A DNA stretch of 12,419 nucleotides from Phycisphaerae bacterium (GTDB lineage: Bacteria; Planctomycetota; Phycisphaerae; Sedimentisphaerales; Anaerobacaceae). Of the stretch, positions 6,147-12,419 are shown piece after piece (positions within the stretch are counted from its first letter, which is position 1; every line of letters begins with the position of its first letter). The stretch is from the NCBI GenBank assembly GCA_030609625.1, contig JAUWBX010000013.1, positions 1-12,419 on the forward strand, given 5' to 3'. Position numbers and translations under genes: made by a program. A model generated the notes under the pieces. The model did no database searches. It was not told the DNA's origin and worked only from the letters and a program-made list of their open reading frames with translations.

Positions 6147-7634
6147 TTACTTGCTCGACTTATACTCAAATAATTCCGGTTTCACAAGGTTTTCGGTCAT
6201 TTCGCGCGGCAGCCCCCGTACATTTCCTTGTTTGTCACAAAAGTAAAGAGATGACTGCGAAGGTTTTCTGCCATGGCCGTCAGCCCAGATGGCATAGAAA
6301 TCGGGATGAGCGTTTACTGGACACCGTGCGTATGTGTGATTGTACGGACTATTTTTCGTAAGTTGTTTGACTTTTTTCCAGTTTTTTCCAAGGTCTTTGT
6401 TTGTCCACATAGCCATTTCGCCACCGGGATTATACGGCTGCGGCCCGGTCTCGGTAGGCCCGATTATTCGCCACGTCCCGTCATCCTCGATATAGAGCGA
6501 GCCCATATCATAATTGTTATCTGAGACAAAAGCTGCTCTTATCTCCCATTCTCGACCCGTCCAGCAAGCGGTAGTCCAGGTGCGCGGGTCATTTGTCGGG
6601 CCGGATTCGTACCCCTTACTTGTCAAAAACAGAATGATTGGTTTTCCTCTTTTATCCAACCGAATATCCTTCAGATAAACGTTCAAACCTTGGGCCTGGT
6701 AATCGTGGACAAGAGCGGGATTCTCAACGCCTGTCAGCGGCAGCATCATTTTTTGCCCGTCAACCGTTTGCCACGTTCTGCCGAAATCGGCGGTTTCAAT
6801 ATAGTACAAATTCGTCCGCCAATTCAGACCTTTTCCCTCAGGGTGAAAATTAAACGCAGTCCCTGCTTTATTTTTGCCCGCAGCACTGATTTGATAGTGT
6901 CCCTTATCAATTGCTGCAAGCCGGGTCCACTTCGACCATTTGATACCGTCCGGGCTTGTCATAAAGCAGATAGTACGGTCAACGGGATATTTGTAACGGG
7001 TGAAGAAGCAGATGAACCCATTATTTTTGATATACCAGGGCTGCATATATGAAAAATTTTTCATTGGAACTTCTTTGCCGCCTTCTATTTTTGTTGCTTT
7101 TATGAGTTCAAACTCACTTACCTCGTATGGCTTACTGCTTCTGTGGATATACGAAGGCCTCGCCGTGCCGTGTGAAGTTGAGAATATCCAGATATGGCCC
7201 TTGTCATCTACGGATATAACCGGATTATCATGGGCATCGCCGGTCTTTTTGTCAAGAAGTATGGTTGGCCGCGGAACCATCCCTGTCCTGTGGTCATAGT
7301 AAGAGACTATATGCAGCAGCTTTCGGTTACTGTCTGTGGTTGTTCCGCCGTAACAGAAAAAAGTCTTCTTGACCTTCTCGCAATAGACGGCAAATGGTTT
7401 GTGTTTGGCGCAGTACGTCCCAAGTCCTCCGCTGTACTTATAGACGTATTCGTCGCCGGACGGTTGATTCATATACCAGATACCGCGATAGCCGGTGTCC
7501 TTAGCGTTGATTGTTAGTGCCGAAGAAGAAGCCACGGTGTTCGCACACAACAGCATCCCTGCCAGCGAAAAGATGATAAGACTTATAGATAATCTCTGCA
7601 ATCTTAAGTCTTGTTTCAAACTTCCATTGCTCAT
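6147..7634 (-). CDS. Secreted BNR_4 beta-propeller protein, probable polysaccharide lyase
   Basis: A 495-residue protein of the BNR_4 seven-bladed-propeller type, which includes ulvan lyases (PL24/PL25) and related carbohydrate enzymes. A signal peptide is visible: basic n-region (residues 7-14), hydrophobic core (17-34) and a likely cleavage after NTVA (35). DAHDNP (His135) and STSHG (His155) lie twenty residues apart. They are followed by FSYMQPW (Tyr196) and FTRY (Arg213), an order and spacing like the His/His/Tyr/Arg active sites I recall for ulvan lyases. Asp-box-like segments such as SPDGIKWSKW (227-236) and DFGRTW (283-288) mark blades. I chose the ATG at 7634; the frame upstream is only translated repeat DNA and would bury the signal peptide. 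No clear Shine-Dalgarno precedes it. A rhamnosidase or sialidase-like activity cannot be excluded. This is the only exported enzyme of the cluster. Confidence 0.72.
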   Translation of the reverse strand: MSNGSLKQDLRLQRLSISLIIFSLAGMLLCANTVASSSALTINAKDTGYRGIWYMNQPSGDEYVYKYSGGLGTYCAKHKPFAVYCEKVKKTFFCYGGTTTDSNRKLLHIVSYYDHRTGMVPRPTILLDKKTGDAHDNPVISVDDKGHIWIFSTSHGTARPSYIHRSSKPYEVSEFELIKATKIEGGKEVPMKNFSYMQPWYIKNNGFICFFTRYKYPVDRTICFMTSPDGIKWSKWTRLAAIDKGHYQISAAGKNKAGTAFNFHPEGKGLNWRTNLYYIETADFGRTWQTVDGQKMMLPLTGVENPALVHDYQAQGLNVYLKDIRLDKRGKPIILFLTSKGYESGPTNDPRTWTTACWTGREWEIRAAFVSDNNYDMGSLYIEDDGTWRIIGPTETGPQPYNPGGEMAMWTNKDLGKNWKKVKQLTKNSPYNHTYARCPVNAHPDFYAIWADGHGRKPSQSSLYFCDKQGNVRGLPREMTENLVKPELFEYKSSK

Positions 7635-7654
7635 AGTCAAGAGATAACACAATT

Positions 7655-7777
7655 TGTCATTCTGAACGAAGTGAAGAATCTCTTCCCGCACAAGTCCCGA
7701 TTTATCGGGATTATTCTCATTCGTAGGCCAGATGCTTCGCTTTGCTCTCCGTAAGGAGTCCTTCGGACAGCATGACA
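7655..7777. mobile_element. MITE-like dispersed repeat between the aldolase and BNR_4 genes
   Basis: A 123-bp element bounded by TGTCAT (7655-7660) and its complement ATGACA (7772-7777), with a further internal inverted repeat TCCCGA/TCGGGA (7695-7700, 7705-7710). It fills most of the 154-bp gap between two genes otherwise packed tightly. The 'gtcattctgaacgaagtgaa' style of sequence matches a class of non-autonomous repeats that I recall from many environmental bacteria; it encodes nothing. The same TGTCAT end is seen at 12132-12137. Confidence 0.6.
7695..7710. repeat. Internal hairpin of the 123-bp repeat
   Basis: A 6-bp perfect stem (TCCCGA/TCGGGA) with a TTTA loop inside the dispersed repeat. 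It would be transcribed as part of the operon leader of the BNR_4 gene. Confidence 0.45.
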
Positions 7778-7788
7778 GTAAAAACCGG

Positions 7789-8619
7789 TTAGTTTGAATA
7801 ATCAATATTGAAATTTCTGCCTGTACTCCGGCTTATCTGTTCGATAGAAGCCGTTGCGAAGTTGATATCGGGATATTTTTCTGTTCGCAATCTGTCTATC
7901 AATTGTTTAATCTTAGTCAGCTCCTCAGCCAAAAGATTGTAGTTCTGCTCGTCGATGATTTTTTTCATTGTGGCCCGGCCAACGGCCGGTCTCATCAAAC
8001 CCGGCGTTGCCGGGTCAATCATACTGAACGAGCCGCCAAGCACCAGAACTCCCGCATCAATATAGTCGGGAATGTTGCCCGGATTTGTTCCACCTGTGGG
8101 TACCAGGCTGATGGTCTTATGAATAGCAGGGTCGATTGCCTTAACAAAGCCGGGGCCGCCAAGCTGCCTGGCTGGGAATATCTTACAGAGATTCGCACCC
8201 TTGGAAAATTGGCTGACGATCTCCGTCGCACTGCCGCATCCCGGTATCATAGGTACCGTGCCGGCGAACTTCTCGAAGCTTTCGTCGCGGAAGTTAATAG
8301 CCGAGACAAGATAACACGTGCCTGCATCAACAACCTCTTGCGCCGAAGGCAGGGGATTCTGAGGATGGGCCTTATTATAGACATTGAGCATAGCGGGTGA
8401 GTCGATTAAACTTGCCGAGCCGGCCGCAAAATTGGGCAGCTCTTTGCGCAGCCGTTCCAGTTTCTCCAAAGGTTTATTTATCCGGCAGGTTACCTCCATA
8501 TTATTGATACCTGCCTTTATAAGGGCCTCGGCTGTCTTGACAACGTCGAGCTTGTCCTGGTTAAAAACGAGAATAAAGCCGTCTTTTAACAGTGTCCTGA
8601 TTGTGCTTTTAATTGCCAT
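7789..8619 (-). CDS. KDPG-aldolase-family protein (2-keto-3-deoxy-6-phosphogluconate aldolase)
   Basis: A 276-residue TIM-barrel class I aldolase of the KDPG/KHG family, expected to split KDPG into pyruvate and glyceraldehyde 3-phosphate. Visible signatures are MEVTCR (41-46, with the catalytic-type Glu42 and Arg46), CKIFPA (145-150) with the Schiff-base Lys146, VPTGGTNPGNI (173-183) for phosphate binding, and VLGGSF (193-198). It is longer than the roughly 210-residue classical enzyme: there is extra sequence around residues 82-95 and a C-terminal extension of about 60 residues, mostly helical. A GGAG site directly follows the stop of the upstream SDR gene and lies five bases before the ATG, so the two are translationally close-coupled. 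With the kinase in the same cluster it completes the lower half of uronate catabolism. It may prefer a related 2-keto-3-deoxy acid. Confidence 0.82.
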   Translation of the reverse strand: MAIKSTIRTLLKDGFILVFNQDKLDVVKTAEALIKAGINNMEVTCRINKPLEKLERLRKELPNFAAGSASLIDSPAMLNVYNKAHPQNPLPSAQEVVDAGTCYLVSAINFRDESFEKFAGTVPMIPGCGSATEIVSQFSKGANLCKIFPARQLGGPGFVKAIDPAIHKTISLVPTGGTNPGNIPDYIDAGVLVLGGSFSMIDPATPGLMRPAVGRATMKKIIDEQNYNLLAEELTKIKQLIDRLRTEKYPDINFATASIEQISRSTGRNFNIDYSN

Positions 8620-8628
8620 TATTACTCC

Positions 8629-9426
8629 CTACAGTCTTCTTAAATGAAAGCCCCCATCGACGTTTATGACCTGGCCGGTTGAAAAATCAAGCCTGCCTTC
8701 GGCGATGGCTCCGACCGCCTTTGCGATATCTTCCGGCTGACCCCATCGCTTAATCGGAGTCAGGCCCTCTGCTATCAGCTTGTCGTATTTATCTTTCACA
8801 ACGCTGGTCATATCCGTTTCTATAATCCCGGGCCTGATCTCGAATACTCCGATACCGTATTCAGCCAATCTGTCCGCGTACAGCATCGTCATCATCGAAA
8901 TCCCCGCTTTGCTCACGCAATACTCCCCCCGTGCCGGCGAGCTGGTGTATGCCGAGATTGAGCCTGTGTTTACAATCCGAAATGCCCGCTCAGGATGCGG
9001 TTTTTTCTGTTCGATCATCCAGTTAGCCACCTGCTGAGTCAAAAAGTATGGCCCCTTGAGGTTTATTCCCATTACCTTATCGTAGCTCTCCTCGGCCACC
9101 TCAAGAATGTCCATCCGTTTCAAAGGTGCGACGCCCGCGTTATTCACTAACATATCACATCTGTCGAATTTGCTCTTGGCCAGAGCAACAAGACTGCTCC
9201 TGTCCTCGGCACTGCTGATGTCACCTCGTAGAACCTCGCAATCCGCCCCAAGCTCCTTGATTTCTTTTTGCGTTTGCACCGCGCGTGATTCATCCGGCTG
9301 GCCCTCGGTCGTAAAATCAAAGTGGTTGACTACTAAGTCATAACCCAATGACGCCAATTCTTTTGCGATACCTTTTCCGATACCACGACTTGCTCCGGTA
9401 ACAATTGCTGCGGGTCTTTCTGCCAT
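8629..9426 (-). CDS. SDR-family NAD(P)-dependent dehydrogenase (FabG/KduD-like)
   Basis: A 265-residue classical short-chain dehydrogenase. Residues 10-17 hold the TGASRGIG cofactor motif, 95-98 the NNAG, Asn122 the structural Asn; Ser156, Tyr169 and Lys173 form the catalytic triad (GSISAY and EYCVSK). The C-terminal VDGGFHL is typical. Sequence alone would give '3-ketoacyl-ACP reductase', but no fatty-acid genes are present. With a KDG-type kinase, an aldolase and a lyase-like enzyme in the cluster, reduction of a 4-deoxy-5-ketouronate to KDG (as KduD or the alginate DEH reductases do) is more likely. The ATG at 9426 is preferred over a TTG six bases upstream because AAGGA lies eight bases before it. 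It starts 15 bases after the fusion oxidoreductase. Confidence 0.8.
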   Translation of the reverse strand: MAERPAAIVTGASRGIGKGIAKELASLGYDLVVNHFDFTTEGQPDESRAVQTQKEIKELGADCEVLRGDISSAEDRSSLVALAKSKFDRCDMLVNNAGVAPLKRMDILEVAEESYDKVMGINLKGPYFLTQQVANWMIEQKKPHPERAFRIVNTGSISAYTSSPARGEYCVSKAGISMMTMLYADRLAEYGIGVFEIRPGIIETDMTSVVKDKYDKLIAEGLTPIKRWGQPEDIAKAVGAIAEGRLDFSTGQVINVDGGFHLRRL

Positions 9427-9434
9427 TTTCAAAA

Positions 9435-9439
9435 TCCTT
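9435..9439 (-). promoter_or_regulatory. Ribosome-binding site deciding the SDR start
   Basis: AAGGA on the minus strand, eight bases before the ATG at 9426 and within the 15-base gap after the upstream stop. The TTG at 9432 would be too close to it. Confidence 0.6.
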
Positions 9440-9441
9440 TC

Positions 9442-12075
9442 TTATTTTTTTAGAAATTCATCTATTTCTTTGGCTGCCTTCATACCATCAGCAACGGCTG
9501 CAACCACAGTCGATGCCCCTCTTACGAGGTCGCCTCCCGCAAACACCCCCGGCCTGGATGTCGCCAGGGTCTCTTCTCTTGTTTGGATAAGCCCGTTTGC
9601 CAGCTCCACACCCGGAAGAATTTCGCTGATTCCTTCCGGCGAGCTTTGGCCAATGGCCTCCACCACAACATCCATATTAAGCTCATAAGCGCTCGACTCT
9701 ACCGGCTCAGGTCTGCGCCGTCCGCTCTGGTCCGGCTCGCCTAATCGGGTCGGGCAAACCTTAATTGACTTCAATTTACCATCACTACAATTGAATCCAA
9801 GAGGCTGAGTCAATACCAAAAAATGCACACCTTCCTTTATCGCCCTGTCTCGTTCAGAACTCCAGGCCGGCATCTCTCTGAAAGAGCGGCGGTATATAAT
9901 ATAGACGTCTTTGGCGCCGAGCCGCTTGGCCGTAACCGCTACATCCATCGCAGTATTACCCCCGCCAATCGCCGCAACACACCTGCCTGCTATTTCTAAT
10001 CCACTCGGTTCTCTGGCCGCCGAAAGAAACTCCATCGCGCCCCATAAACCGTCCACAGATTCATCTGTGTAATCTGTGGTTACTGATTTTGAAAGGCCCA
10101 TACCGATAAAGACAGCGTCAAAACCCTCCCGGCTAATCGTATCAAGATTAAAATCAGCGCTCAATTCTTTCCCGAGATGCAGAATCATCCTGTCTTTCGG
10201 CACATCAGCGAATATAGCTGCAATTTCATTCTTCAGCGAATCACTTTGTTTGTCCGGCGGGATTACCGATTCTATCATTCCGCCGAACTCGCTGCCCTTA
10301 TCGAATATTGTCACGGCGTGTCCTGCTTCAAGCAGTTTCGCTGCACAGGCCAGGCCTGCCGGCCCTGCGCCGATTATAGCAGCGTTCTTTCCCGTTGCTT
10401 TTCTGGGTATTCGCAGTTTTGACCAGCCGTTTTTATTGGCCTGCTTAGCCAGGTACCTTTGTATGCCGGCAATAGGCAAAGGCCCATCTCCGATAAAGGC
10501 CTGCAGACAGTTACCCTCACATTGCTGCTCGACCGGACACAGCCAGGCGCAGACCTCAGGAAATACGTTCGCTTCTCTTAATACTTCATAAGCGGCTTTT
10601 TCTTCGCCGTCTAAGAACAACCTGATGAATTTCGGTATGTCAATACCGGCAGGACACCCCAACCGGCATGTCGGTTCCTGACACTTGCGGCACGCCGACG
10701 CGAGGCGGAGCAGATTGTCTCTGTCGCTCATCCTTCCGTGCTCAAATATCGGGCCATATACTTCATTGTCCCGCACCACACAGCCTGCCGTTCCGCCGTC
10801 CCGCATTATCTGCGTGCACGCGCTGCAGCTTACGCAAACTTTTCCCGGGTACATCCGGCCTTTCGTAATGATATCTTTAGCGAAATCCGGATATGCAAAT
10901 GCCATCCTTCCTGCGCCGACCAGGGTAGTCAGGCCGTTCGCTTTGTTTGCCGCCCCCACGTTCGCAAACAATGTTCGCAGCCAGCTATAGCCTGTGCCGA
11001 CAATTGCGATACCGGGAAATTCCTTTTGAATTTCGCCGGTCAGATTGACGAGTCGGCTTACACCCACGAGCGGATGTTCCGGCTCTTCATAGCCGCCGAC
11101 TATCGTCTCGTTAAAAGGCCTGCCAACGTGCGGATTGTAATATGGATTTGCTATCGTTATGTTAATCAGATTGACACCGCGCTGTTGCAAAAGCCCAATC
11201 AGTTTCTTCGGCTCCTTCAAGTCCGGCTTACCGTAGTCATCTTTATCCACCCCCCAGCCGTAAGGATACGGTATAGCATCGTAAACACCAAGACGAGTTA
11301 CAACCTGCCCATTCTCCCCAAGCTCATTGCGAATCTTATCAATAACCTCAATGACAAATCTCGTTCTATTCTCGAACGACCCGCCGTACCTGCCCTTTCT
11401 TTTATGGCATGCGAAAAGCTCATTTATCAGGTACCCGTGACAGGACTTTATATCGACCGCATCGAACCCGACTTCAAACGCAATCCTCGCCGCCTCAACG
11501 TAAGCATCCTGAAGTTTATCGAGATACTCATCGGTCACGAGGGGCCAGTCGTCGGGTATCTTACTTTTCCTGTTTGCATCTGGTTTTTGCTGGGGAGCCA
11601 GAGCATCTCGATAGGGGTCACGTTGAACAATCATCGGATGTGCCGCGCCCTGCGGCTTACTATATCTGCCCGAATGTGTCAATTGCAGCACAATGACCGG
11701 CTTATGTTCGGGGGCTGCCTTTCGCATCATTTTAACCATCGCCGCAAAGCTGTCTTTATTTTCTTCATGCAGCCATAGTTGTCTCGGATTGGCCCTGCCT
11801 TCGGGTACAACCGCTGTCGCCTCGGCCCAGATAAGCCCTGCCCCGCCGGCGGCAAATCTTTCATATCGCCGTAATGTCAGTTTGCCGGGCCGGCCCTGCG
11901 ATTCGCCGTCGCAGCCCTCCATAGGATGAACCGCCAACGAATTCGGTATTAAAAGCCCGCCCGCCTGCACCGGCTCAGATAAGATTGAAACGTCCTCGAT
12001 GGCCTCAAGCCGGACACCAAGTCGTCCGCCCAACCGCTCCAAATCCTCAATCCCGCCCAACTGAAATTCCCACAT
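9442..12075 (-). CDS. Old-Yellow-Enzyme/GltD-like multidomain FMN-FAD-Fe-S oxidoreductase
   Basis: An 877-residue fusion. Residues about 25-405 are an FMN-binding NADH:flavin oxidoreductase barrel of the 2,4-dienoyl-CoA-reductase type (for example CHGYLINELF, 212-221). Cys414, Cys417, Cys420 and Cys432 then form a C-x2-C-x2-C-x11-C [4Fe-4S] site as in trimethylamine dehydrogenase relatives. Two further clusters follow, as in the glutamate synthase small subunit: Cys462, 465, 470, 474 and Cys509, 513, 519, 523. The rest is GltD-like: FAD Rossmann GAGPAG (569-574), NAD(P)H site IGGGNTAMD (703-711), LGEPDQSGRRRPEPVE (778-793), and GVFAGGD (843-849). Electrons would pass from NAD(P)H through FAD and Fe-S to FMN, then to an alkene or carbonyl substrate that is unknown. 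I chose the ATG at 12075 (AAAGGA five bases upstream); an ATG at 12108 overlaps the -10 box. It is the first gene of the cluster. A repeat-like tract lies in the coding sequence at 10053-10082. Confidence 0.85.
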   Translation of the reverse strand: MWEFQLGGIEDLERLGGRLGVRLEAIEDVSILSEPVQAGGLLIPNSLAVHPMEGCDGESQGRPGKLTLRRYERFAAGGAGLIWAEATAVVPEGRANPRQLWLHEENKDSFAAMVKMMRKAAPEHKPVIVLQLTHSGRYSKPQGAAHPMIVQRDPYRDALAPQQKPDANRKSKIPDDWPLVTDEYLDKLQDAYVEAARIAFEVGFDAVDIKSCHGYLINELFACHKRKGRYGGSFENRTRFVIEVIDKIRNELGENGQVVTRLGVYDAIPYPYGWGVDKDDYGKPDLKEPKKLIGLLQQRGVNLINITIANPYYNPHVGRPFNETIVGGYEEPEHPLVGVSRLVNLTGEIQKEFPGIAIVGTGYSWLRTLFANVGAANKANGLTTLVGAGRMAFAYPDFAKDIITKGRMYPGKVCVSCSACTQIMRDGGTAGCVVRDNEVYGPIFEHGRMSDRDNLLRLASACRKCQEPTCRLGCPAGIDIPKFIRLFLDGEEKAAYEVLREANVFPEVCAWLCPVEQQCEGNCLQAFIGDGPLPIAGIQRYLAKQANKNGWSKLRIPRKATGKNAAIIGAGPAGLACAAKLLEAGHAVTIFDKGSEFGGMIESVIPPDKQSDSLKNEIAAIFADVPKDRMILHLGKELSADFNLDTISREGFDAVFIGMGLSKSVTTDYTDESVDGLWGAMEFLSAAREPSGLEIAGRCVAAIGGGNTAMDVAVTAKRLGAKDVYIIYRRSFREMPAWSSERDRAIKEGVHFLVLTQPLGFNCSDGKLKSIKVCPTRLGEPDQSGRRRPEPVESSAYELNMDVVVEAIGQSSPEGISEILPGVELANGLIQTREETLATSRPGVFAGGDLVRGASTVVAAVADGMKAAKEIDEFLKK
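10053..10082 (-). repeat. Dispersed-repeat-like tract with hairpin inside the coding sequence
   Basis: Within the fusion oxidoreductase gene, CCACAGATT and AATCTGTGG form a perfect 9-bp inverted repeat with a 9-base loop. The tract shares an exact 15-base string (tctgtgtaatctgtg) and a 12-base string (aatctgtggtta) with non-coding repeat DNA at 261-288. It is translated in frame as residues 665-675 (VTTDYTDESVD), where GltD homologues usually have a hydrophobic/IPGE-type segment. Confidence 0.6.
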
Positions 12076-12080
12076 CTTTT

Positions 12081-12086
12081 TCCTTT
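12081..12086 (-). promoter_or_regulatory. Ribosome-binding site deciding the fusion oxidoreductase start
   Basis: AAAGGA on the minus strand, five bases before the ATG at 12075. The alternative ATG at 12108 has no such site. Confidence 0.6.
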
Positions 12087-12106
12087 CGCTCTTCGATTCA
12101 CATCTC

Positions 12107-12137
12107 ATTATAGTCGGGAGAAAAGACCATGTGTCAT
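12107..12137 (-). promoter_or_regulatory. Candidate promoter of the minus-strand cluster
   Basis: An exact TATAAT lies at 12112-12107 on the minus strand. ATGACA at 12137-12132 matches the -35 consensus at five of six positions, but with a long 19-base spacer. Transcription would start near 12100, giving a leader of about 25 bases before the ATG at 12075. The -35-like hexamer is also the terminal TGTCAT of a dispersed repeat. There is no other good promoter in the cluster that I can see. Confidence 0.5.
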
Positions 12138-12177
12138 TTCGACCGTAGCGATGCCAAGCATCGCGAAGTGGAGAAAT
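12132..12177. mobile_element. Partial dispersed repeat with hairpin, upstream of the cluster
   Basis: It begins with TGTCATTTCGACC and contains a perfect 7-bp inverted repeat GCGATGC/GCATCGC with a CAA loop (12148-12164), then GTGGAGAAAT that partly pairs back with ATTTC near the start. The terminal TGTCAT is the same as in the 123-bp element at 7655-7777. It is probably a related or decayed member of the same kind of non-autonomous repeat. Confidence 0.5.
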
Positions 12178-12419
12178 TTATTTTTAAAACAGATTTCTCG
12201 ACTCGTCTTGACTGGGCAAGCGAACTGATTTTACACTACCATTATCCTGATTTCAACCCTGTGGTGTGCATTGCTATGTAGGGTGCGATTTTTCGCACCA
12301 ATTGTCTGCAAACCACAATTCATTAAATATGTCGCAGAAGACTTTAGACGTTTAAAATAATAATTGCGAACAAGGCGTTTGGGCAGGTTGTTCACAGGTC
12401 ATTATTTTTGAAGCTCAAT
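12138..12419. other. Gene-free right end
   Basis: I see no coding sequence. Beyond the repeat hairpin at 12148-12164 there is a second palindrome at 12282-12299, then AT-rich DNA to the edge of the window with no recognisable feature. Confidence 0.55.
12282..12299. repeat. Palindrome GGTGCGA-TTTT-TCGCACC
   Basis: A perfect 7-bp stem with a TTTT loop. No T-run follows on either strand, so I treat it as a repeat-type palindrome, although it could end a transcript coming from outside the window. Confidence 0.5.

Noticed and set aside
6059..6169. N-terminal extension of the flavoprotein with a Cys-rich segment (CTCGC)
   Set aside because: It needs a TTG start overlapping the upstream gene and encodes the two intergenic hairpins. 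The ATG at 6058 has a good ribosome-binding site.
7635..7805. 57-residue N-terminal extension of the propeller protein
   Set aside because: It is translated dispersed-repeat DNA and overlaps the aldolase 3' end. It would place the signal peptide internally.
10738..11778. 346-residue open frame antisense to the fusion oxidoreductase
   Set aside because: No recognisable domain and it lies wholly within a gene with clear conserved motifs; a shadow frame.

Overview
The window looks like a chromosomal segment of an anaerobic or facultative environmental bacterium, most likely a planctomycete of the Phycisphaerae type. This assignment is an inference. It rests on the gene content (polysaccharide attack plus 2-keto-3-deoxygluconate metabolism, with several oxygen-sensitive-looking Fe-S and flavin enzymes). 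It also rests on families of short dispersed repeats that I associate, from memory only, with such genomes.

Layout. Positions 1-1062 hold no convincing gene: AT-rich DNA, a 9-nt tandem repeat, and three to four copies of a unit about 100 bp long. Two small + strand genes follow: a NifU C-terminal-domain Fe-S carrier (1063-1332) with a good extended -10 promoter, and a small cysteine-containing lipoprotein of unknown function (1395-1757). The rest, 12075 down to 1761, is one tightly packed minus-strand gene cluster. Its order is: FMN/FAD/Fe-S fusion oxidoreductase (877 aa), SDR dehydrogenase, KDPG-aldolase-family protein, secreted BNR_4 beta-propeller protein (probably a polysaccharide lyase or glycosidase), fumarate-reductase-like flavoprotein, PfkB-family KDG-kinase-like enzyme, and mtnA. 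Intergenic gaps are 9-31 bp except on either side of the BNR_4 gene, where a 123-bp repeat and a pair of hairpins lie. Positions 12109-12419 are non-coding and carry a repeat hairpin and a further palindrome.

How the genes may work together. The propeller protein is exported and would cleave a uronate-containing polysaccharide. An SDR (uronate/ketouronate reductase candidate), a KDG kinase and a KDPG aldolase would then take the released deoxyuronate to pyruvate and glyceraldehyde 3-phosphate. The unexplained part is two flavoenzymes of families that commonly reduce activated C=C bonds (an Old-Yellow-Enzyme fusion and a fumarate-reductase-like protein). They are interleaved with the sugar genes and suggest a non-standard redox step in uronate breakdown. 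MtnA at the 3' end would feed or salvage a sugar 1-phosphate, or may simply be a co-transcribed housekeeping gene.
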